Source: Alphaproteobacteria bacterium
GTDB taxonomy: Bacteria > Pseudomonadota > Alphaproteobacteria > Rhizobiales > Xanthobacteraceae
NCBI GenBank assembly: GCA_005884465.1
Contig: VAZH01000151.1
Location: 1-12,467 of the forward strand
Length of the DNA: 12,467 nucleotides
Reading direction: 5' to 3'
Below the pieces are notes generated by a model. That model was given only the letters and a program-made list of their open reading frames with translations. It did not search any database and was not told where the DNA came from. This document shows, piece after piece, positions 1-5,648 of this stretch; position 1 is the first letter of the stretch, and the number at the start of each line of letters is the position of its first letter. The position numbers and the translations under genes are program-made.

Positions 1-309
1 CGATGGGCCGTCGTCGCAGGCACCACGGAGGTCGGCGAACCGATGACGTTCTACAGTCCGGATCATCCGGCGCCGTTCACGCCGGGCGAGCTCTGGTCGT
101 CGGGGCTGACCTCGCTTGAGGAGGCCAGGCGGCTCGGGTTCATCGGCATCTGCGATACCACGGACGGACGGCTGCCGGTCTGCGAGGCTTGGATGAGTGA
201 GAATGGCAAGGACGCCGAGCCGCTTGCGATCACCACGCAGCGCTTCTTCCACGGCCAGCCCGGTCCGGCGATCAGCTGGAAGATTTATGTCGTGCCGCCG
301 GCGAAATAG
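1..309 (+). CDS. C-terminal part of an unidentified protein, possibly a family-39-type membrane glycosyltransferase
   Basis: The frame is open from base 1, so only the last 102 residues are present; the first ATG at 43 is internal and the start lies upstream. The stop is TAG at 307-309. The visible part is soluble in character, without a membrane segment, and contains the stretches FYSPDHP (about residues 17-23 of the fragment), a CDTTDGRLPVCEAW region with two cysteines, and a tail ending TTQRFFHGQPGPAISWKIY. I associate FYSPDHP-type tails with ArnT/PMT-like (GT39) membrane glycosyltransferases of Bradyrhizobium, whose C-terminal part follows many transmembrane helices, but this is from memory and the catalytic N-terminal part cannot be seen. 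The gene converges on ptsH and is followed 9 bases later by a structured repeat. That it is coding is likely; the family is uncertain. Confidence 0.55.
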   Translation, partial: RWAVVAGTTEVGEPMTFYSPDHPAPFTPGELWSSGLTSLEEARRLGFIGICDTTDGRLPVCEAWMSENGKDAEPLAITTQRFFHGQPGPAISWKIYVVPPAK

Positions 310-318
310 GTCTGCGCC

Positions 319-419
319 CGTCATTCGGGAGCCGCGAAGCGCGAACCCGGAATCTCGAGATTCCCCGATGTGCAATTGCACATCTGAGGTCTGGTCCTTC
401 GGACCATCCCGGAATGACG
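319..419. repeat. ~100-bp intergenic palindromic repeat, copy 1
   Basis: The ends are nearly complementary: CGTCATTC at 319-326 pairs with GAATGACG at 412-419, and the pairing continues with a small bulge into CGGGA / TCCCG. Inside are a perfect 16-bp palindrome at 349-364 (GGAATCTC/GAGATTCC), a perfect 18-bp palindrome at 367-384 (GATGTGCAA/TTGCACATC), and a hairpin TGGTCC-TTC-GGACCA at 392-406. It shares the segment AGCGCGAACCCGGAATCTCG and the terminal inverted repeats with the element at 7272-7368. It lies between two convergent genes, so it may act as a bidirectional transcription stop or mRNA-stabilising structure. A 10-bp tandem duplication (CCGCAAGAGC twice, 421-440) follows directly. 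Confidence 0.75.
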
Positions 420-496
420 CCCGCAAGAGCCCGCAAGAGCGGGGCGAGGGAGCGCACAGACGCTGCGGCGACAGCACCGCGTCGATGTTAAGCCAC

Positions 497-826
497 TCAC
501 GTCGATTCTTCGTTGAATTTGTTGGCGACGAGGTCAGTAATTGCATCAATGGCGGCTTGTGCCTCAGGGCCGATCGCGGAGACGACGATCGATGTCCCGG
601 GACCTGCGGACAGCATCATCAATCCCATGATCGAGGTGCCGCCGACGGTCTCGCTGCCGCGTGTCACCCAGACCTCGGCATCGAAGCGCTCGACCATCTG
701 AACGAATTTTGCGGATGCGCGCGCGTGCAAGCCGCGTTTGTTGATGATGGGAAGTTCGCGAGACACCGCACCCTGCGGGATGCCAGGCCCGGCATCGGGG
801 TCGGGCGACGCAGCGTCGTCGCTCAT
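497..826 (-). CDS. ptsH: HPr, phosphocarrier protein of a regulatory phosphotransferase system
   Basis: HPr is the small cytoplasmic phosphocarrier that receives phosphate from enzyme I on a histidine and passes it to EIIA proteins. In organisms with HPr kinase it is also phosphorylated on a serine. The 109-residue product has both sites: His34 in RGLHARAS and Ser65 in GGTSIMGLMML, followed by the usual SAGPGT turn. It is about 20 residues longer than the classic ~88, because of an acidic, Pro/Ala-rich N-terminal extension (MSDDAASPDPDAGPG). The start at 826 overlaps the EIIA stop as ATGA, which suggests translational coupling. The same frame stays open upstream as far as 1096, but that part is the shadow of the EIIA gene. 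No enzyme I follows; the next gene converges. With hprK and EIIA in the same run, a regulatory rather than sugar-uptake role is inferred. Confidence 0.95.
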   Translation of the reverse strand: MSDDAASPDPDAGPGIPQGAVSRELPIINKRGLHARASAKFVQMVERFDAEVWVTRGSETVGGTSIMGLMMLSAGPGTSIVVSAIGPEAQAAIDAITDLVANKFNEEST

Positions 827-1224
827 TTGCCGGCGAGTACCCGGCTGGCAATGGTGACGTATTTGCGGCCGGCCTCTTGCGCCATCGCGATGGCGTCGGG
901 CAGCGACCGCTCTTCGCGAACCTTGGCGAGCTTGACCAGCATGGGAAGGTTGATTCCGGCGAGCACTTCCACCTTCGGGCGACTCATGCAGGAGATCGCG
1001 AGATTGGAAGGTGTGCCGCCGAACATGTCGGTGAGGATGGCGACGCCGTCGCCAGAGTCGACGCGGTTGACCGCCTCGATGATGTCGCTTCGACACAAAT
1101 CAGAATCGTCCTCGGCACCGATCGTGACGGCTTCGATTTGTTTTTGCGGACCCATGACATGTTCGAGCGCCGCCTTGAATTCGTCGGCAAGGCGCCCATG
1201 GGTCACAAGTACTAGGCCAATCAT
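823..1224 (-). CDS. PTS EIIA component, mannose (EIIA-Man) family, regulatory
   Basis: This is a 133-residue single-domain EIIA of the mannose/fructose family, about the length of one EIIA-Man domain and with no IIB, IIC or IID part attached. The phosphorylated histidine is His9 in the N-terminal strand GLVLVTHG. Other family signatures are ILTDMFGGTPSN in the middle (the nucleotide-like loop following the second strand) and EVLAGINLPML. The start at 1224 is chosen because a GAGGAG ribosome site lies 6 bases upstream; the frame remains open to 1281, but those 19 extra residues do not look like the family. It overlaps ptsH by 4 nt and lies 132 bases after hprK. No permease gene is visible, so it probably takes phosphate from HPr(His-P) and acts as a sensor of phosphorylation state, as in the incomplete PTS of other alphaproteobacteria. 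Confidence 0.93.
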   Translation of the reverse strand: MIGLVLVTHGRLADEFKAALEHVMGPQKQIEAVTIGAEDDSDLCRSDIIEAVNRVDSGDGVAILTDMFGGTPSNLAISCMSRPKVEVLAGINLPMLVKLAKVREERSLPDAIAMAQEAGRKYVTIASRVLAGK

Positions 1225-1230
1225 CGGAAA

Positions 1231-1236
1231 CTCCTC
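1231..1236 (-). promoter_or_regulatory. Ribosome binding site of the EIIA gene
   Basis: CTCCTC on the plus strand reads GAGGAG on the coding strand, 6 bases before the ATG at 1224-1222. It fixes the EIIA start at 1224 rather than at the upstream in-frame codon near 1281. Confidence 0.8.
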
Positions 1237-1356
1237 GCGGGTGCCTTTTGGTGCACCGCACGAACGCGCCACTTTGACCATCCAGAGCCCCCGCGCAAGA
1301 GGGGATCTTTGCGATTCTCCCGGTAATTAGTGGTACGGAGGGGAGCCCGCGCCGGT

Positions 1357-1884
1357 CTATTCGGTCGCGATAGTGGGACTTATATGGTTACCAATTCCCT
1401 TCGAGCAATCGGCCGGAGATTGAGCAAAAGCTGAACTTTCGGCCATGATCAGGGCGGCTAGCACCAGGGGAAGCGCCGCATAGCCGGCTCCGACGGGAAT
1501 TCGCGGTATTTCCACACCGCAGATACGGGTCCGGCGCGCTTCAGGCTCGGGCAGGCGCGCCGCATCGGGGGCGGACAGATCGACGACGAGGCCGACGATG
1601 GCCTCCTTGGCGAAATCGCAGCGTCGGATGCCGAGGCCGCGAATTTCGATCAGCCCGGTCAGCTCGCGCGCCGGCCGCACCACGACTTGCCCGTTACTGG
1701 CTTCAAGATGGACACGATCATCGCCGACCAGCATGGCCGACGGTAGTTGGCCCGAGCGCCCGGCCAGGATGAGATCGAACGCGAGATGAGATTTGCCGGC
1801 ACCCGAGGGGCCGCGGATCAGCACGGCGCGATTTTCAACCCGCACTGCGGAAGCGTGGACGCTGGCGCTTGCGGTGGTCGTCAT
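1357..1884 (-). CDS. hprK: HPr kinase/phosphorylase, short alphaproteobacterial form
   Basis: HprK phosphorylates HPr on its regulatory serine and can remove that phosphate. The product is 175 residues, far shorter than the ~310 of Gram-positive HprK, and holds only the kinase domain. Seen motifs are a histidine before the first strand (His10), the P-loop GPSGAGKS at 25-32, the acidic pair in LVGDDRV (Asp55/56), and the family signature LIEIRGLGI around 78-86. The region IPVGAGYAALPLVLAAL (about 129-145) sits where other members have the PGRN loop, and I do not see that arginine. About 28 residues (IMAESS to the stop) follow with no resemblance I recognise. The ATG at 1884 overlaps the chvG stop as ATGA, so it is coupled to the sensor kinase; the frame open to 2157 upstream is a shadow of chvG. 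Its substrate HPr is encoded two genes downstream. Confidence 0.93.
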   Translation of the reverse strand: MTTTASASVHASAVRVENRAVLIRGPSGAGKSHLAFDLILAGRSGQLPSAMLVGDDRVHLEASNGQVVVRPARELTGLIEIRGLGIRRCDFAKEAIVGLVVDLSAPDAARLPEPEARRTRICGVEIPRIPVGAGYAALPLVLAALIMAESSAFAQSPADCSKGIGNHISPTIATE

Positions 1885-3698
1885 GGCGCAGGCAGCCTGA
1901 CCACAAAGCGCGCCCCCGCAACCGTTGCTTCGCCATCGGCATTGAGCGGACCCGGGCGATTCTCCGCCCAGATGCGCCCGCCATGGGCCTCGATGATCTG
2001 TTTCGAGATCGACAGCCCCAGTCCGGAATTCTGCCCGAACCCCTGATGCGGCCGGTCGGTGTAGAAGCGTTCGAAGATTCGCTCCAGCGCGTCCTCGCGA
2101 ATCCCCGGCCCATTGTCGTCGATGACGATTTCGATTTCCGATTTCAGGCGGCGGCACACGATCCGCACCTTGCCGCCGGGTTGGGAGAACGACTGGGCGT
2201 TGACCAGAAGATTGGAGATCACCTGTCCAAGCCGCGAATCGTGGCCCGGCACCGAGAAAGTGTCGGCGGAGCCTCGGCCTTCGAAGCGGACTTCCACGGC
2301 GACGTCGTGGCCGAGCCGGGTTTCGTTGGCCACCGAAGTCAGGGTAGTGAGCAGGCGGCGGAAATCGACTGGCGTCAGGTCCTGCCGCTGCAGTTCGGCA
2401 TCGAGCCGGCTGGCATCGGAAATGTCGGAGATCAGCCGATCGAGCCGTTTGACGTCATGCTCAATCACCGCCAGCAGCCGCGAGCGGCTGTTCTCGCTCC
2501 GCGCCAAGGGGAGCGTTTCGACCGCGGACCGCAGCGACGTCAGCGGATTCTTCAATTCATGGGCGACATCGGCGGCGAACATCTCGATCGCCTCGATCCG
2601 GTTATACAGCGCATCCGTCATGTCGCGCAGCGCGCCGGAGAGATGCCCGATCTCGTCGCGGCGGCGGGTGAAATCGGGAATCTCGACGCGGGTCCGGATG
2701 CGGCGGCGGACGCGCTCGGCGCTGTCGGCGAGGCGGCGCACCGGGCCGGCGATGGTGCTAGCGAGCAATAGCGACAGTACAATCATCACAGCGGATGCGA
2801 CGCCGCCGACTTTCAGGATCGCGAGGCGTTCGGCGGTCACCATCTGGTCGATGTCGTCGCCCTGGGTCGACAGCATCAGCGCGCCGTGCACCGCGCGGAA
2901 GCGCTGCACCGGCACCGCGACCGAGACGATCACCTCGCCGCGGTCGTTGACGCGCACCATGCTGCGCTTCTGGCCCTTCAGCGAGTCCGCGACCTCCTTA
3001 TAGCCGCTACCGTTCTCGGGTCCGAGTTCGCGATAGAGCGGAAGGTCGCCGCGGTTGAGCCAGGTGCGGATCCCGATCATCGCGCGCTCCGCGATGCCCG
3101 GTTTCTCGACCGACGGCGGCGGCAGTTCGAAGCGCAGCACGTCGCCGCGGCCGTAGAGATTGCGGCTGTCGAGAATCAGGCCCCCGTCACGGTCGAAAAT
3201 GCGGGCGCGGGTCTTGGTCGGTGAAATCAGCCGCCGCAACACCGGCGCGACGCGTTCCGGATTGATCGGAAAATCCAGCCCGGAATATTCGTCCGGAGCC
3301 CCGTAGGTTTCACCGGGCTTCAGATCGAGCAGCCGGTCGGGATCGATGGTTATGGTGTTGGTCTCGATGGTGGCGGAAGCCGCGATCGCACCGGCGATGA
3401 TCTCGGCCTGCACCAACAGGCTTTGCGCCCGCGCGTCGATCAGGCCGGCGCGGAATTGCGAGAGATAGAGGATGCTCGCGACCAGCGCGACCAGCCCGGC
3501 GAGATTGAGCGATACGATGCGACGGGTGAGACTGGAGAAGCTGAGCGCGAAAAAGAACTGGCCGGCCCGGCGCAGCCAGCCGAGCGGCCGCTGCCAGCCC
3601 TGTGCCGGCGGGGCTTCGAGGGCAACGTTGTCCAAAACCAGGGCCGGCGAGGCGCCCTCGGCGTTCAGGCTTGGATCAGGCTGCGTTCGATCAAGCAA
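1881..3698 (-). CDS. chvG: ChvG/ExoS-type membrane sensor histidine kinase
   Basis: ChvG is the inner-membrane kinase that phosphorylates ChvI in response to acid or envelope conditions; in rhizobia it is held in check by periplasmic ExoR, which is not encoded in this window. The 605-residue protein has a cytoplasmic N-terminus, TM1 at about 61-82, a periplasmic sensor region of about 210 residues, TM2 at about 294-317, a HAMP linker (about 318-370), the H-box FAADVAHELKNPLTS with His380, the N-box SNLLVNAQ (495-502), G1 DDNGPGI (527-533), the F-box ERFY (543-546) and G2 GLGLS (559-563). The start is a TTG at 3698-3696: the frame has no ATG or GTG before the upstream stop at 3732-3734, and no strong ribosome site is visible, so a start a few codons away is possible. 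It is 110 bases after chvI and overlaps hprK. Confidence 0.95.
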   Translation of the reverse strand: MLDRTQPDPSLNAEGASPALVLDNVALEAPPAQGWQRPLGWLRRAGQFFFALSFSSLTRRIVSLNLAGLVALVASILYLSQFRAGLIDARAQSLLVQAEIIAGAIAASATIETNTITIDPDRLLDLKPGETYGAPDEYSGLDFPINPERVAPVLRRLISPTKTRARIFDRDGGLILDSRNLYGRGDVLRFELPPPSVEKPGIAERAMIGIRTWLNRGDLPLYRELGPENGSGYKEVADSLKGQKRSMVRVNDRGEVIVSVAVPVQRFRAVHGALMLSTQGDDIDQMVTAERLAILKVGGVASAVMIVLSLLLASTIAGPVRRLADSAERVRRRIRTRVEIPDFTRRRDEIGHLSGALRDMTDALYNRIEAIEMFAADVAHELKNPLTSLRSAVETLPLARSENSRSRLLAVIEHDVKRLDRLISDISDASRLDAELQRQDLTPVDFRRLLTTLTSVANETRLGHDVAVEVRFEGRGSADTFSVPGHDSRLGQVISNLLVNAQSFSQPGGKVRIVCRRLKSEIEIVIDDNGPGIREDALERIFERFYTDRPHQGFGQNSGLGLSISKQIIEAHGGRIWAENRPGPLNADGEATVAGARFVVRLPAP

Positions 3699-3750
3699 TG
3701 GCCAAAACCGCCGGTTGTTTCGATTGCATCTTTAAGATCCGCGTAGCCTT

Positions 3751-3770
3751 CGCATCTTACCCGAGATGCG
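3751..3770. promoter_or_regulatory. Inverted repeat in the chvI-chvG gap
   Basis: CGCATCT at 3751-3757 is perfectly complementary to AGATGCG at 3764-3770, with a 6-base loop. It lies in the 110-bp space between the chvI stop and the chvG start. No T-run follows on either strand, so it is not a typical intrinsic terminator. It could be a processing or attenuation hairpin that sets the chvI:chvG ratio, or a protein site. Low certainty of function. Confidence 0.35.
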
Positions 3771-3808
3771 CTGTGGCGTCAGTTAACAAGCCACGCGCGG
3801 GTCGCAAA

Positions 3809-4510
3809 TCAGGTTTCCTTGAAGCGGTAGCCCACACCGTACAGGGTTTCGATCATCTCGAAATCGTCGTCCACGACCTTGAACTTCTTGCGCAGCCGCT
3901 TGATGTGGCTGTCGATGGTGCGATCGTCGACATAGACCTGATCGTCATAGGCGGCGTCCATCAGTGCATTGCGGCTTTTCACGACGCCGGGGCGCGTCGC
4001 CAGCGCCTGCAGGATCAGAAACTCCGTCACCGTCAATGTCACGGGCTCGTTCTTCCAGGTGCAGGTGTGACGCTCAGGATCCATGCGCAACAGCCCGCGA
4101 TCCAGCGCCTTGGCATCGGTTTCCTTCGGCACGGCGGTCGGATCCTTCGGCGCGGCGCGGCGCAGCACGGCTTTCACGCGCTCGACCAGGAGGCGCTGCG
4201 AGAACGGCTTGCGGATGAAATCGTCGGCGCCCATTTTGAGGCCGAACAGTTCGTCGATTTCCTCGTCCTTGGAGGTGAGAAAGATCACCGGCAGATCGGA
4301 CTTCTGCCGCAGACGCCGCAGCGTCTCCATGCCGTCCATGCGCGGCATCTTGATGTCGAGGATCGCAAGATCCGGCGGACTGGTGCGGAAGCCGTCGAGC
4401 GCGGAAGCACCATCGGTGTAGGTCATGATGCGATAGCCTTCGGCTTCGAGCGCGATCGAGACGGATGTCAGAATGTTGCGGTCGTCATCGACCAAGGCGA
4501 TTGTGGGCAT
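3809..4510 (-). CDS. chvI: ChvI response regulator, OmpR/PhoB family
   Basis: This is the DNA-binding partner of ChvG and in related bacteria controls envelope, exopolysaccharide, acid-response and host-interaction genes. The 233-residue product has a receiver domain at about 1-115 with the acidic pocket Asp8/Asp9, the phosphoacceptor Asp52 in [13 protein letters not shown], the switch Thr79 in VIFLTS and Lys101 in the IRKPFS loop. A winged-helix domain fills about 140-233 and carries TEFLILQAL, the recognition-helix region [16 protein letters not shown], and the closing wing [10 protein letters not shown]. Length and layout are those of the family. The ATG at 4510 gives the canonical [10 protein letters not shown] opening; the upstream sequence has only a weak ribosome site. 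It heads the minus-strand run and diverges from the HugZ-like gene across 218 bases, which must hold promoters for both directions. Confidence 0.96.
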   Translation of the reverse strand: MPTIALVDDDRNILTSVSIALEAEGYRIMTYTDGASALDGFRTSPPDLAILDIKMPRMDGMETLRRLRQKSDLPVIFLTSKDEEIDELFGLKMGADDFIRKPFSQRLLVERVKAVLRRAAPKDPTAVPKETDAKALDRGLLRMDPERHTCTWKNEPVTLTVTEFLILQALATRPGVVKSRNALMDAAYDDQVYVDDRTIDSHIKRLRKKFKVVDDDFEMIETLYGVGYRFKET

Positions 4511-4728
4511 GAGCCTGCTTTCAGATAGTAGGTGGCTGAAACGGCGGGCAATCCAGCGATGCGCCGCATAAGTGGGCTTTGAGCCCGGTCAACGAGCAAT
4601 GCAAGCTGGGCTGAAGTGTGACCGAGTTCCCGAAGCCTCTGAGCGAACCATGGGTTCTAGCCCTATATAAAGGATTGGTCGGGCCGGGAAAAGCCCTATT
4701 TTTGCAATGAGATGTGGGGATATGACCT
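4511..4728. promoter_or_regulatory. Divergent control region between chvI and the HugZ-like gene
   Basis: This 218-bp gene-free stretch separates two genes read outward, so both promoters should lie here. An AT-rich CTATATAAA at 4663-4671 is a possible -10 element for the rightward gene, but I cannot match a convincing -35. A small hairpin GGGCT-TTG-AGCCC sits at 4574-4586. No regulator site is assigned. A start site cannot be fixed by eye. Confidence 0.45.
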
Positions 4729-5469
4729 ATGCAGCCCACCGTTGAGTTCGACGCCGCAAGGTTGGCCCGGTCGCTGTTGCGGCGCAGGCGGCAGGGGGCT
4801 TTGGCGACCCTGACGGCCGACAGCGGCGATCCCTATTGTTCGCTGGTCAACGTCGCAAGTTATGCCGATGGCTCGCCGATCCTGCTGATTTCGCGGCTGG
4901 CGCTGCATACAAAGAACATCCTAGCCGATTCCAGGGTCTCGCTGATGCTGGACGAGCGGGCCGAGGGCGACCCGCTGGAGGGATCGCGGATCATGCTGGC
5001 GGGCCGGGCCGAGGAAGCCACGGCCGACGATCTGCCGGTTTTACGCCGGCGCTACCTCAACGCCCATCCCTCGGCGGAAGCCTTTGTAAATTTTAAGGAT
5101 TTTTCCTTTTTTCGGATTCGGCCATCCGGGACTCATTTGGTGGCAGGTTTCGGGCGGATCGTGGACCTGAGTCCTGCACAATTGCTGACCGATATTTCCG
5201 ATGCCGGAGCGCTGCTGGAGGCCGAACAGGGCGCCATCGATCACATGAACGCAGATCATCGCGACGCGATGAACCTCTATGCAACAAGGCTGCTTGGCGC
5301 GGAGGTCGCAGATTGGCGCTGCACCGGCTGCGACCCTGATGGGCTCGACCTGCAGGCCGGCACAAAAACGCTGCGGCTGGATTTTCCGCGGCGGATTATC
5401 ACCCCTGCCGCGCTGCGGCAGACGCTGAAGGAGCTCGCCGATCAAGCTCGCGCTGCAGCAAGTGTTTGA
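4729..5469 (+). CDS. HugZ-like protein: FMN-binding split-barrel (PNPOx-type) plus DUF2470
   Basis: Members of this family have a pyridoxamine-phosphate-oxidase-like split barrel that binds FMN or heme, joined to a C-terminal DUF2470 domain; some release iron from heme, but most are untested. In this 246-residue protein the barrel spans about 10-150. It includes ALATL near the first strand, LISRLALHTKNI (about 53-64), where phosphate/cofactor contacts usually lie, the stretch FFRIRPSGTHLVAGFGRIVDL (127-147, split by a strand turn), and ends before the DUF2470 part at about 163-240. The latter is marked by DHMNADHRDAMNLYA (171-185). There is no signal peptide or membrane segment, so it is cytoplasmic. 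The start follows a GGGGA-like site about 10 bases upstream. It sits between chvI and pckA, with 179 bases before pckA. Whether it uses heme or only a flavin cannot be told. Confidence 0.85.
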   Translation: MQPTVEFDAARLARSLLRRRRQGALATLTADSGDPYCSLVNVASYADGSPILLISRLALHTKNILADSRVSLMLDERAEGDPLEGSRIMLAGRAEEATADDLPVLRRRYLNAHPSAEAFVNFKDFSFFRIRPSGTHLVAGFGRIVDLSPAQLLTDISDAGALLEAEQGAIDHMNADHRDAMNLYATRLLGAEVADWRCTGCDPDGLDLQAGTKTLRLDFPRRIITPAALRQTLKELADQARAAASV

Positions 5470-5487
5470 GCTGCATTCATGACCGCC

Positions 5488-5506
5488 TTGGAATAATCCA
5501 ATTATT
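5488..5506. promoter_or_regulatory. AT-rich nested palindrome between the HugZ-like gene and pckA
   Basis: Two overlapping inverted repeats occur in a short AT-rich patch: TTGGA/TCCAA (5488-5492 with 5497-5501) and AATAAT/ATTATT (5492-5497 with 5501-5506). A further TTGCC/GGCAA pair spans 5505-5524. The patch lies about 145 bases before the pckA start, where an operator or an attenuating structure could act. No T-run makes it a standard terminator for the upstream gene. The function is not known. Confidence 0.35.
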
Positions 5507-5633
5507 GCCGGATCGGCTTGGCAAGGTCCGCGTTCATCAGTAATAGGTCGCCGAGCCGGGGCCGGAAGGCTATATTGAGGTTACCGCGACAGAGGCGCGT
5601 TGGGCGGCGTTCGCGCTCAAGATACGCGGGTTC

Positions 5634-5640
5634 GAGGAGG
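5634..5640 (+). promoter_or_regulatory. Strong ribosome binding site of pckA
   Basis: GAGGAGG at 5634-5640 stands 8 bases before GTG at 5649-5651. It supports a GTG start giving the N-terminus [14 protein letters not shown]. Confidence 0.85.
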
Positions 5641-5648
5641 AGTCTTCC

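Noticed and set aside
319..440. Possible CRISPR array from the clustered palindromes and tandem repeat
   Set aside because: There is no regular repeat-spacer pattern; only one 10-bp duplication and nested palindromes.
497..1096. Extended 199-residue version of HPr
   Set aside because: The added N-terminal 90 residues are an out-of-frame reading of the EIIA gene; the ATGA overlap at 823-826 gives the right start.
197..1330. Long plus-strand open frame of 377 codons across ptsH and the EIIA gene
   Set aside because: It is Arg/Ser/Pro-rich, matches no family, and lies antisense to two well-recognised genes; a high-GC shadow frame.
1885..2157. N-terminal extension of hprK into chvG
   Set aside because: The extra residues are an alternate-frame reading of the kinase domain; the ATG at 1884 overlaps the chvG stop and fits the short HprK form.
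1869..3003. Plus-strand open frames of ~300 codons opposite chvG
   Set aside because: Both have shadow-type composition and are antisense to a complete histidine kinase with all motifs.
3602..4528. 308-codon plus-strand frame opposite chvI
   Set aside because: Antisense to the full ChvI sequence; no domain and no ribosome site.
4521..4739. 72-codon minus-strand frame in the chvI/HugZ-like spacer
   Set aside because: No ribosome site or family resemblance, and it fills the region that must hold the divergent promoters.
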